A stretch of DNA of 64,000 nt from Whitmania pigra (Eukaryota; Annelida; Clitellata; Hirudinida; Haemopidae), in contig JAJTWR010000311.1 of assembly GCA_021613335.1 (NCBI GenBank), positions 932,001-996,000 of the forward strand, in the 5' to 3' direction. The translations under genes and the position numbers were made by a program. Below the pieces are notes generated by a model, which was not told where the DNA came from, ran no database searches, and was given only the letters and a program-made list of their open reading frames with translations. Positions 42,101-54,500 of this stretch are shown piece by piece; position 1 is the stretch's first letter; the number at the start of each line of letters is the position of its first letter.

Positions 42101-43064
42101 TCGTTGCACACAGGCGACAAGCCATTCCCTTGCAAATACTGCGATAAGAAATTTGTGGACACGTCGGCTCTCAAGAGGCACACCGTGATTCATACGAGGG
42201 AGCGAAATTATTCGTGTCCGGAGTGTGGCAAGGTGAGAAATGGTGGTGGTGAGGGTTGCACTTGTCTCGTCAAATAAGATTCGTCGATTCGGTGCCCCGT
42301 CCATCTATGTAAAGGAACTGTAAAGTGCTTAAGCCAAGCCGGATGTCGATCCCAGCATTTTTTCAATCATTGGATTTGTAAATTGGTGTAACAGTTTGAG
42401 GAGGATGTTATTATCATTTTGTAACCAAATATATTTAACTTGTTTAATACTTTGTCCTTTTGTCTTCAAAAATAAGAATATGTTTGTCATTTGGCATTAG
42501 CTCGTGTTGTTACTGCGATCAAGAAATGACATGCCTTACTTTTTTGGCCACTGGAACTTTTCTATCCTTCAATACTTTTAAAATAATTAACTAATATTGC
42601 ATTTGCTGTTTTGTAAACATTTAAAAAAAAGAGTCCGACTAATTTCTTTAATGCTGCTCGGCAGTGTTTACATAGTGACATATAGGTTGATCGATGACTC
42701 ACTCAAGCTTTTCAATATTTGTATATGCGCTGTTTTTAGGATGAATTAACGTTGATTAATGAGAATTAAAGTTCAAACCAAAATTAACCACCTTTTGCGT
42801 GAGCTTCGTAAGGACTTTTGTAATCCACGAGAGGACGAGCGCAAGTAACCAACCGGCTGTGATCATTTGCAGACTTTTCTGCACTTCTCGAGCCTGAGGT
42901 CGCACATGACCACACACAAGTTTGAGGAGCAGGAGAGGCACCAGTGTAACATCTGCAACAAGACGTTCACTGTCAAGTCCAACTACGTGCGACACATGAA
43001 GCAGCACGAGGAAGGCCCGCCTTCGGAGGCCGAGCAGATAGAATATCTCGTGTACATGCAGTGA
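39162..43064 (+). CDS. C2H2 zinc-finger protein with about 13 fingers
   Basis: Probable nuclear DNA-binding regulator. Exons: 39162-40842, 40962-41260, 41322-41489, 41574-41789, 42008-42232, 42873-43064; phases agree, 2781 nt, 926 aa. A lone C2HC finger (CNEC...HYEIC) lies at about 16-36. A 480-residue acidic, Ser-rich linker follows, then finger 2 (CGLC...HVEKH) near 520. A cluster of eleven fingers runs from about 584 to 907 with consensus C-x2-C-x12-H-x3-5-H, several split by introns. After the fifth finger a Cys-rich insert (CKCRTVECTCGK) interrupts the array. Only some linkers resemble TGEKP (HTGEKP, HTGDKP). Start: ATG 39162; the frame stays open upstream to 38994, but that part has no motif. 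Within exon 1, codon use moves from A/T-ending to G/C-ending near 39850. The exact orthologue is not identified. Confidence 0.9.
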
Positions 43065-44735
43065 GTACCCCGGACGAACGAGCCGACCCTTCGTCCGTGA
43101 ATCCGACTCGATCGGGAGGTTCTTCTGGAAGCAGCACCTTTGGGAATTCCAACTTGTATTTATTGGCAATTTGGTTCTACTCGAGTTTGATGAAAAATTC
43201 TGAGATGGTGTTTAATTCATGTTTGAATTATTATATTGATTTTCTAGATGCCATTGAATTGAATACGTTCATCGTTGATCGTTCTATGAGAGAATACTTT
43301 CTTTTTCATGAGAATTCGATTTTAAGCTTTTAATGCATTCAAGGCAAGAGGTTAAAGTTGAAGATTTTGTTGGTGCAAAACTATTGCAACTTATAGATCC
43401 ATTACTATTATTATATTTTTGTAAATGAGAATGTTTTAAACATTTTTTGTTGTGACGCAACAAAATTTGAATTTGTTTGGCTTGGAAACCGTCTAACGCC
43501 TCCCACAGTTATTATTCATTCTTATTATTCTCACTTTGCCTACTTGCTGCATGTTCTTGGTTATCATACATCGTATACAAGTAATGACTTTGAGAATTAA
43601 ACTCAAGTTTGAAAGTATAGTTACATCTTATGGCATGAACTGCCTTTTTGATTTGAAGATGTTGTTGCAATAAAACTTTTTAAATTCTTGGTTCTTCAAT
43701 ACAATCAACTTATCAACAATCAATCTATGACATTTTCCTTCTTTAAGATTAAAAAAAATGAATAAAATAAAACTTCTGCTTGAAGTTTGCCAGTTATTAT
43801 AATGGGGATTTCAGAGGGAAAGATTTTGAGGCTAAATATGAAGTTCAAATGTGGATCTTTTCATGTTAATAAGTAAGTTTCAGGTTAGGTTTTTTCCAAC
43901 GGATAATTGGGAAAGTTCTTTCAAACGCGAACGAGGAAAGCAAAAAATATCTGTTTAAAAAATAGCACTTGACCGCAAGTAGGGATGGCGAATCTCCTGA
44001 AGGATTATGCAAAATATATTCGCCAGATGTTCCAACATGTTAAAGGTAGCGAATACTATGTTATCAGTATCAGATTCGATCGTTAACTCACATTACCAAA
44101 CGCCGAATCAATCTATCACTACTTAATTGTACAATTAACAGCTAGGTTTTCAATGCCTCAAACTGTCTTGGTCTCGGAACCCTAAAATGACTTCCAGTTT
44201 CAGCTGATCCAGGATTGATACATGGGGCACACCGCCCTTAATGGCTTACGACGACGATATTTCATAGTTAGAAAAGGTCTAACCTCAAAGTTTCTGTCGC
44301 TGTGTTTTTACCATCTCGTCTTATTCCATTAATACAGTTCCATGGTTTTGTACAGCGGTGTTGCAAGATGATTTTGCTTACATTTCTACATATATTGCTC
44401 TGACATTATGCTCCTTTAATCTACTTGATCCCATAATCGAAGTGCCAAAAACTCATTACCCTAACATGAGTGCTTATTACGGCCACTGAGTGAGCAGCAG
44501 TCTGCTTTATAAGCCACATGATGAATAAAAACTTCGCGATTAAAGAATATTGCACATGTGTACCATGACATGATCGACAGTTGACACTTGAGTTTGTAAA
44601 TTTAAATTTCATCAACCCAGAATCCTACATATATATATAGTGATTCTAAGACATGATTGATGTGTGATGTTGTGTTTACGTCCTGTTTGCCGAAACACCT
44701 GTTTGTTAAGCTACCGAGTACAACCAGCTTTCATA
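43065..44735. other. Zinc-finger 3' UTR and SLC2A13 upstream region
   Basis: AATAAA at 43669-43674, about 600 bases past the zinc-finger stop, is the best poly(A) candidate. The rest is AT-rich without gene-like frames. A TATA-like ATATATATATAG lies at 44628-44640. Confidence 0.55.
44628..44640 (+). promoter_or_regulatory. Possible TATA element of SLC2A13
   Basis: CATATATATATAG lies about 96 bases before the chosen SLC2A13 start codon. Such sequence is common in AT-rich DNA, so this is only suggestive. Confidence 0.25.
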
Positions 44736-47700
44736 ATGGAGAGAGAGCCCATGCTAGATGTGTCGATCATGGGTGGTAATTCTGTCCGGCAGAATGGTAA
44801 AAGTAAACCTCAAAAGTTGACGTGCTTTGTATATTTGTTGACATTTCTGTCAGCACTTGGAGGATTTTTATTTGGATATGATACTGGAGTGGTGTCAGGA
44901 GCTCTTGTCGTCATAAAGGTTTTTTTAGTTTTTATTAGTTTTTAAGAATCTATAAATTTATCTTCACAATGCATGATTATTGATTTCATTATTTGTGGTA
45001 GTAATTTTTTGACAACTGCTTTTGACACATGTGATATGAGATGGCTCAGAGTAACACCTTCTTTGAGATCAAAGAGCTTGACTTTGAGCCAGTCTTGTAG
45101 CAACTGCTAAGTTTTATTTTTTGACATTTTGCAGGAAGAGTTTCATATGTCTTCTCTGATCCAAGAAGTTTTTGTGAGTATAACAATGGGCTCTGCAATG
45201 ATATTTGCTCTTGTAAGTGGCTTCATCAACGATTACTTGGGCAGGAAAACAACAATTCTCATTGCCAGCATGACATTCTTATTAGGCAGTTTAGTCTTAG
45301 GATTTGCAAACTCCATTCCTCTGTTGTTGATTGGCAGATTCATTGTTGGGGTTGGAATAGGTGAGGAACATTTATGAGGACATAAAAATTTGTAGTCTTA
45401 AATTTTAAAAGCTACTTTTAAATGGTTACACTCAACGGCTTTCTTCCTCACGTTTTCCTCATCCTGACAGGGTTTGCGTCTGCCTCGATCCCGATGTACA
45501 TCGCCGAATGCTCCCCACGAAACATCAGGGGGCAGTTGGTTTCGATCAACACTCTTCTCATCACGGGGGGACAATTCATTGCCTGCCTTATTTGCGGTGT
45601 TTTCAGTTTCGACACAGAACACGGATGGAGGTTACATTCGTTGTTGTTCTCTGAAACTTGGTTTTAACTTAATTTGATATTCTTTCCTTAAATTGTCTCT
45701 CATAAACATTTTGTGATTTCTCCTTAATAACATCAAGCCAGTTCATCTGTTGCTGTTGTTGTCTTTCAATTGGATCTTTCAACCGTTGTTTTATTAACCT
45801 TGGTTTTATTCTTGAGGGTTCTATTTTTACAAAATGGTGTTCAAAATGTTCCTCAGTCATCCAAAACAATTCTGAAGGTTTTGCAATGTTTGCAAGGTTT
45901 CTTTGCAGTGAAATGTTTTCATTGTAACACAAATATTTTGTGCTAATGTGTTTTTTTTCAAGAGTTGTTAGTGGCCTTTGAGATCTCTTGATGATGAGGA
46001 TGATTTAAAATATAAATATTATTTTTTCACCTTAGTTTTTATCCTTGTAATAAAGCTATTTTTGTAACTCGCATCATATACATTTAACCTTTTAATTGTT
46101 AATTGTAATAATGACTTTAGTAAATATTTAAATTACATTTAATCTATTTGCTGCCCCTGTACAAACCGATCAATGCCTTTTGTTTTATTTTGTTTGTTTG
46201 TTTTCACGATTGTGTTAGTGGACCAATTGGGCCCTTCAATTGCATCTTATAAATAAAAAAAAAATAATTAATCAATTAGATAATTGCTTTAATATGAAGT
46301 GAAATCAAATCAAATGAAAATGACACATTGCAGATAAGTTGTATTCATTTATTTTCCTGACTTGCTGAGGTTAATTATGCAGATTGCTTCTCATAAAATT
46401 AAGTTGTGTTGTCATGTGTGTTCAGTACAATAAGAATCAATATTCTAACAATTCACAATATCATTTTTTTTATTAGGTTTTTTTTTAAATTGTTTCAATT
46501 TTTGCATTATTATTGTTTGTAGAAAAATACTTAAATGTTAAAATGTTCTGCAGTTGTAATGCATCAAAGCAATATTGTTTGTAAATGTTAAAACTCATAT
46601 TGAATAACTAAGCAATTAGTTATTACTCATCCTAATAAATTAATTCTTTTTCATATCCAAAGGGTTAATTAATAAAATCTGCTCAGCAGACATTTGAATA
46701 TGAATTAGTTCATAATTGAGTGTATAGTTGAAATCATCTTTTTGATTTTTTCTTGAGTCGAGATCTTTGCATCATGTAATATGTAGAACATAGTTTGTAA
46801 TTTGTATCATGTAATATGTAGTACATAGTTTGTAATTTGCATCATGTAATAAGTAGTACATAGTCTACCATTTGTGATGAAGTCTTACTTACTTGAAAAT
46901 ATGTTTAGATTTAAACCACTTCCACATGTTATTGATGCTCTTTAGATTATATTTTATCAGAGCTTCTTTTTTCTTATTTTTTTTGTATATATTAAATATT
47001 GAAAAATTATACCATCTTTAATCCCTTGTTAAGAAGATAAAAATAAAATTAAAGTTATTGAAATAATCATAACCAAAAATCCAGATACATGTTGGGACTG
47101 GCAGCCATTCCTGCCTTGATCCAGTTCGTCCTGTTCATGTTCATGCCCGAGTCGCCTCGATGGTTGTACTCGCGGGGTCAGGTGGAGAGGGCTCGAATGG
47201 TCCTCGAGAAGATTGAACGAGACGAAAACACCGTCGAGGAGGAAATCGAAGACATCCGAACGTCTCTCATCGTGGAGGTCGAAGGTTGTAGTTTATTTGC
47301 ATTCATTTGTTGTCTGTGATTGATTCGTTTGTTGTTTGTTAACCTGTTCAGAAAGCAGTTTGAGCGATTAACATCTCTTGTGTTTTTTATAGAAGCTGTC
47401 TTGCAGAATGAATCATGGGCATCATAACAATAACAAAAATAATAATGATGACGACGACAATGATGATGATGATGTTGATGATAATGGTGGTAAAGGTGAT
47501 GATGGCGATGATGGTGATGGTTTAATTTAACATTTGTCTCATTTGTAAGAATCCAGCGTCTTCACCATCCTTCGGGTTCTCAGGACTCCCCACGTAAGGA
47601 GGGCACTGCTCATCGGGGTCATGCTTCAGTTGATACAACAATTTGTGGGCATCAACACAGTCATGTGAGTCTTAACGACTTTTAGCTGCAATTTTATCGT

Positions 47701-50700
47701 TTGTCGTGATGCTTTTTAATGCATCTTATCGCGTTTGACGAGTTCTTTTGTTTATGTTAATTAATTTTTAATTCAGTTCTCATTAAGGAATTGTAATAAT
47801 TAAGGGTTTGTGTTAACTTAGAACAAGTGATCATTGATGTTCAGAAAGTGCTTTCAAGAGAGCTCACCTGTGTGATTTAAAATATCACTTCAATAACAAG
47901 TTTCTTGCATTTTTAACATAATCACTTCTATTAACAAAATTTTGTCTCCAGTTTTACGATTCAGAAATGAGTTCCTAGTGAAATGTTGATCTATGCACAG
48001 ATGTTCAAGTAATTGTAAAATCAAGAAGACACTTTTATTTTCTTTGCCTCCAAACTGAAATAATAGTTTTCAGATCATTCCATGTTCTAAACAATCAGTT
48101 ATTATATTTAAGTTAATGTCGTCACACAAATACGTTCAGTTTTCAATAGTTATCACCATCGTCAGCATCAGAATTAGTTTTATTATTATTTCAATATTTT
48201 ATGAAAATTTCCAAACCTTCTCAGGTGGCAAATATATTGGCAATGCCTGCTGGTTTTAAATAATTCTAAAATATTATTTATTTATAATAAAATGTCATTT
48301 ATTATTTAATTACTTAATACATTCTGGTTCAATAAAATTATTTGATGAAATTTTGAAAGCAAGGTTTATCACAGCTTGTGTGATAATTCCAGGATAATTT
48401 ATCCTTGCTTTAAACAAGGAATTATTAATGCAATTAAGTTAACATTATCAAACAACTATTAACAACGAAGCATTAACAATAAGACAATATTATCACTATT
48501 CATAAATCAACTGTGCATCCATTTGGTAGGTGATGTATGAGTTATTATCTCTTCTAGTCTTTACACAAAGAAGCTTGTTGCGAGTATTTTACCCACGAAT
48601 CTGCTTAATTTGACCACATGGTTTTAATGGCAGCCATTGTCGTTAATTGTTTCATCTTTGTGAATAAAATTAGTATATATTAATAACTGCTGTTAGTGCT
48701 CTTGAGATACTTGAATTCATGCTTTGCCAACTAGCAGCTGCTAGAGTAATCACAATCATAACCAACACTACCACCATCATCATCATTATCTTAATCAATC
48801 ACCTTGGCGATGTCATCCCCCTATTGTCCAGGTATTACAGCGCCACGATCATTCAAATGTCAGGAACCGATGATGCCTCGAAGGCCATCTGGTTGGCTGC
48901 TCTTGTGGCTTCGGTGAACTTTCTCTTCACATTTGTCGGCCTCTTTTTGGTCGACAAGATCGGGAGAAGGAAGCTCATTCTGCTCAGTTTGTTGGGTTGG
49001 TGTTTATTTTCAAGTTTGTTGGTGCTCTTATTATTGACTTATTATTTGTTGACACTTATTTTTTGATGTTCTTTACTAAATTTAACATAATTATTCTATC
49101 TTAACTTTAGATATTGGAATGTTTAAATTCATATTTATAATTTACTCAAATTTTAATTGACTTAGCATCAACTTATACAAGGCGGATCTTCACTGCTGCA
49201 TTTATTGAGTTATTTTAATTATTTTTTTCCAGGAACGTTTTTTAGCTTGGTTATACTTGGAAGTGGCTTCTTGCTGGCGAGCATCTATTCGCCTCAAGTT
49301 ACTTTCATCACACCATCATCATCATCATCATGCTCCAAATATTGGTGAGCCATGTGGTCTCTCAGATGACTGAATAGCTGCCACATTTGTTAAACTAATA
49401 TTAATAAATATTGCAAATGTTATAAACGTCAGTGATTGTAACCTCACAATTACTAGCAGTGATTTAGCTCTCAGTTCTGATAATGATTAAAACTATGAGC
49501 TTTGGATTGTGATGGTTTTCATAGCTGCTGTCAATAGCTGGCTGCTGCTGTTTCTGAATAAAACCTTTGCTCAACATCCAAGTGAACCACTGTCATTAGT
49601 GAAATGTTGGAATGTTGTTGTAAAATGTTTTTATAGGAGCAAAAACAAAAAAAATGATGAAAACGAAACATTTTGCAGGAATTGTGGAACTTGTGTAACA
49701 GATCCGCATTGTGGATTCTGCTTTGACAAGACATCGCAACACAATGCAACCTGTTTGCCACTTCCCAAGGAAATTCACCTTCAAGAGTTTGGTTTGCAGC
49801 AAGATCTTAGCCACTTCAACTTTAGCTCCACGTCGGGTGACTTTGAATGTGGAAACAACACTGCCGACAACGGCTGGGAACTCATCACAAAGTTCTGTCC
49901 CACCAAATATGCCTGGATGAGTACGTTCGGACTCATAATCTACCTGGCATTCTTTGCACCAGGTATAGTTTTGCTTTTGTCGTGACAAAGAATTTAAGCG
50001 ACCCATTTTCTTGAATTACTTTCTCTTCATAACATACTTTTCCTCAGACGAGATGTCTATTTTATTATTTAATTTTTACATTTACTAAGTTGGAAGTAAG
50101 ACTGAAAATGACATCTATCAATGAAGCATTGCATTTTTAAAACTATTGATTAAATATGAAAAGATAGCACACATTGATCTGCAATCATTTTTAATAGGAA
50201 TGGGTCCAATGCCGTGGACGATTAACTCTGAAATTTATCCCGGTTGGGCCAGAAGCTCTGGGAATTCGATCTCGTCATGTGCCAACTGGTTGAGCAACCT
50301 GCTCGTGTCGATGACCTTTCTCACACTCACCGAGACGATCACCACTTACGGTTTGTTTCAACACAAAATTTTACCACGCGGGCAATGACGACGATAAATC
50401 ACCTCAGAAACGATTGCAACTCAGCTTACAAATTCCACCTTCATCCGTTTCACATTTACAGCAATTATTGACATCTGCATGTTTTTTTTTTTGGAAAAGC
50501 ACCATCTCAGTTTATACAAACTCATGCCATTTCCTTTGACAGGGGCCTTCTATTTATATGCAAGCCTGGCCCTCTGTGGCCTGCTGTTTTTGTATCTCGT
50601 CCTGCCCGAAACAAGAGGCAAAAGTCTGGAAGAGATCGAGGAACTGTTCAAAGAACCACTGGTCATACCTTGTAGGAAGGACTACCTTGAAGTAACAAGA

Positions 50701-50715
50701 GACATTAATGGCTAG
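44736..50715 (+). CDS. SLC2A13: Proton/myo-inositol cotransporter (HMIT), sugar-transporter MFS
   Basis: Imports myo-inositol with protons across the plasma membrane; 12 membrane spans are expected. Exons: 44736-44918, 45135-45360, 45471-45630, 47085-47284, 47550-47664, 48832-48995, 49233-49344, 49637-49962, 50198-50350, 50543-50715; all phases agree, 1812 nt, 603 aa (human 648). Family motifs in order: [65 protein letters not shown] and [15 protein letters not shown]. The long loop between spans 9 and 10, with [10 protein letters not shown] and several N-glycosylation sequons, distinguishes HMIT from ordinary glucose transporters. A (TCA)n tract in exon 7 encodes a short poly-Ser in that loop. 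Start: ATG 44736 with A at -3; the frame is open upstream to 44664, but that adds no conserved sequence. Tail-to-tail with XPR1. Confidence 0.93.
45631..47084 (+). other. Third SLC2A13 intron
   Basis: GTTACA donor to ATCCAG acceptor (AG|A, phase 2). AT-rich; it contains the 35-base tandem repeat at 46765-46872 and no other recognisable feature. Confidence 0.75.
46765..46872 (+). repeat. 35-base tandem repeat, three copies
   Basis: CATCATGTAATATGTAGAAC followed by ATAGTTTGTAATTTG recurs three times with a few substitutions. It lies in the third SLC2A13 intron. Confidence 0.85.
47445..47522 (+). repeat. (GAT/GAC)n imperfect microsatellite
   Basis: GACGACGACAATGATGATGA and GATGGCGATGATGGTGATGG units lie in the fourth SLC2A13 intron (47285-47549), ending about 27 bases before the next exon. 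Confidence 0.85.
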
Positions 50716-51531
50716 GTCCGACTCAAGTTGAACAAAATTGTACAATTGACTCCAATTTGTATTCCTTTGTATGACCTTTCTGGCTCAATGTACATGTCGA
50801 ATATTTTCTTTGAAGTTAGCGTAACACAGAGTCCATTGCATATTTCACAATCAAGGCCTAATCGTTCTTAAATAACAAATCTTGAATCCATGATTTTACA
50901 GTCAAAAGATCCAAATAAGCTTGGAAATTGAGAACAAAACGCAGATAAATTTAATTTAAAGATAAAATCCGCATTAAAAATGAGTTAATTTAGTAAGTAA
51001 ATCTTCCTAAAACTATTCGAACGTTCTTAACCGGGAAGAAGAGAGGGGGCGATTAAAAATGATCAAAGTACCTTGAATCCAATCGACCCTAACAGGAGTG
51101 TGCACTGATTCAACCAATTGCAGCTTCCAAAAATGTAAACATGGAAACATAAATTACTAATAATCATCATCGTCGTCGTCGTCGTCGTCAATGTGGACTT
51201 CTGAAGAATTCTCTAGGACAACATAAACATTTCACTCCACTTAGAAAACGAGACAAATTGAATGAATGACAAAATGTAAACAAGTAGGTAGAACACAACA
51301 ACTATGGAAAAGTTCCTACAAGTGGGGGTACGGATACGGAAGGCTATGAAACAGTTCGAATGACGTTCAAAACGGGAGAGTAAAAATGCAAGCATCGTGT
51401 GCCGTTAACAGACGAAAACTGGATACATCGAAGCAGACGCCTCGAGGAAAACGTTTCTAAAAATACTCATAAGGCAGTTGAATTATTGACCAGTCACAAC
51501 AAATCCTTTGAGCACTTTGAGTGGATGGACC
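50716..51531. other. Tail-to-tail spacer between SLC2A13 and XPR1
   Basis: The 3' UTRs of two convergent genes must share this 0.8 kb. No canonical AATAAA is obvious for either gene on its strand. A small (CGT)n run lies at 51168-51189. No other gene is seen. Confidence 0.6.
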
Positions 51532-54500
51532 TCATAAATCATCCAGTGTCAGTTGCACCATGTCAGTGTTCTTCCTGAAAATTGGTGTAAGAGTTTAAGG
51601 GCTCAAAATTAAAACATGGAATTCATTAATAATAATAAAATAATAATAATAATAACAATAGTAATTTAGGTAAGTCATTCAGAATTTATGAGTGACTTAT
51701 TTGCATTTGTTTGCAATTGATCCGTCTACACAAACACAAACTAACAAGACTGACTTGTTGAAGTTCTTCCTGAACCTGACATTGTTCGGCTTCCTGTTGA
51801 TGACTCCCTCGTCGTCGTCCATCATCTTCTCAAGAAGAGATTGGTCGTTGGCATTGATCGGAGCGATGGAGATGTCCCTCACGGCCCTGAACTGCCCGCA
51901 GTTGTTCAGATGCTCGTTTTCCAGCCGGAAAAAGTTCCACACGAACCTCCTGTCGACGAAAGGTTTTTAGTTTTGCACTACGAAAGTCCACATGAAGCTT
52001 CACTAAGTTTCACAATTTCCTAGCCAAAAAGAGCAGAATTATTGACAGCTTAATTTTTATGGCCATGAGCACAGGCAAGATGGACTGTTGGATTCTTGCA
52101 GAGGAATTGATGCTACTGAAATTAACGAAACTAACGAGAAGGTGAACGAGATCAATCTGAAATCACCCACCTGAACACTTCAAGAGATGCCACGGCAGTC
52201 CTGAGGACTTCAGAGTTGATGACTTGTCCCTCGCCGATGGTGACCGTGATGGTCCAGGTGAATCGCAATATCAAATCTTCAATCATTGCAAAATAATAAT
52301 AAGCCTGCAAAAGTAACAATCGACAACATGGTTTCAGTGCAAGCCACGAGATGACCGTCGACAGAAATAACGAGGCTCTGATAAATTGCAAACATTTTCC
52401 AATTTTAAGAACTGAATTGTCATTAGTGATGATTACTCCCAACAATGATAAAACATCATGATATGATGGACCCAGCAATTACTAAATGTAACAATGACTA
52501 GTCATTAATGACAGGCAATAACTATCGGCTATAAACAAATGGATTAATGTTAACTGACACTAACTGGACTTATTAAATGTATCATCATTAAACAAATGGG
52601 TTATCTTTAATTAACAAATACACAATTAACGGATTAATACCAACAACTAGTTAGCTATTAAATTCAATCAGCTCATAAAACATTAAGTGATAACTGAACC
52701 CACCCTCCTGGAGTAAACGATTTCCTCTCTCAGGAATTTATTCTCAGTCATCCTCTTTTCCATGAGTCCCCAGTCCATCTTGATGTCCCAGGTGTACGTG
52801 TAGCAGGTGCTGATGAAGGCGGAGATGATCCACAGGTAAAAGAAGGCGTTGTTTTGTATGACGTCCTTGTTGTATTGGTCTGCCATACAATATGTGGTGG
52901 AATAACTCATTGGACCACTGAATGGTGGTGTAATGGTGACCGATTAAACCACTAATTACTGAACTCGAACGAGGCAGCAGGCAATTAATAAATTTGTAAA
53001 TCATGTAATCGTTCGCTCATTGTTTGTTCGTTATTAGATATTATGCGAGTTTAACCAATAAAGTAAAATTGAATTTTTAGAACAAAAGAGGACTTATAAA
53101 ATGATATTTCTTAAGTTCTTAAATATCTCAGCCTTCCGATATCTAAATGTTCAACCCTTTGAAATCACAACTTCAACCGTGCAACACAAACTTTTATAAA
53201 CACTGTTGAGCGAAGAAAACAGAACGACGAGGAATGTGGTTCCATATTTTCCAGCATTGGCGATGTGAGGGAAGACATTCTTTGTGTCCCTGTACCTTCG
53301 CAGGCACTGGGCAAACCTGAACCAGGCTGGAAGAGAAGCAATGATCGGACTGACCCCGTACATCAGCCCACTGCACGTGTGGCCATCTGCGGGCAACGAA
53401 ACTCATCGTAAAAGCGTGTGGAGTTTAAATTACATTGTTAGATGGATGGATGGATGGATGGATAAATTACATTTAAACTCATCTTATAAGCTTGTGCTTG
53501 AGAAGAATGCTATTTAAACTAGTAATACCTCATTACAAAATGATGTTATATTGCATTTATAAAGCTTGTCAATTTGTTAAAAAATATACAAACAATCAAA
53601 ATGCTTGTGTTTAATGCAATCTTTTAGTCCAACTTCCACAATAAACAAATCCGTAACTTAAATAAAAGAATATATTATGGTAATAAAGCATTTAGTTGGA
53701 CTGTTTAAAATTGAATAAATGAAACCCATGAAATCACTTTAAACATGATGGCCTTAATTTGAGACTGGAGTCTAATGAATCATTATTGATGATGAGAGGA
53801 AGGACGAATGAGGAAATAAAAATGGCAGATAACTAAAAAAAAAAAATTGACACCCACGTTTCCTGTCGTACCAGTGCACGTCGAATGCATAGTAGCAGAC
53901 GAGGTATTGGAGGTCGAGCAGTACAGTGGTGAGGCTGTTGAGCTGATCAGCCAGCCAGAAGTCGGCAAAACCGACGTAGTGGAATGGAGCTGTGAAGATG
54001 CGGAACTTTTAAGAAGAAAAACAAATGGCCTTGTAACAATTTGTTTAATTAGTTTAAATTGATAATAATAATTTATCTAATAAGTTTATATTTGGTGTAA
54101 TAATTTTTTGCAGTAATGTAAATTGATCTTAATAATTTAATCAGTTTAAATATATCGTAATAACTTATTTAATCCGTTTAAATCAATTTTTATCAAGTTG
54201 TGCACTAACACTTAAACTTATTATTGGAAGCAATATGAATATTATTTTAATATTTTAATAACTCATAAATTTAAATTAAATTCGTTCATTTAAATTTGTC
54301 TCATTTAAATCTGAAAACAATTTTATATTTATCACTAACAAACATGTTTATAAAATACAAAGATGGTGCCGTTAAACAAAACATTAACATGAATTACACC
54401 CAGACTAAATTACTTGAAATTCATTTTAAATCATAATAATTTAGCATATTTATTAATTAATTATTCATTTTCCTTTAAGGAAAATTCAATTAATTAATTA

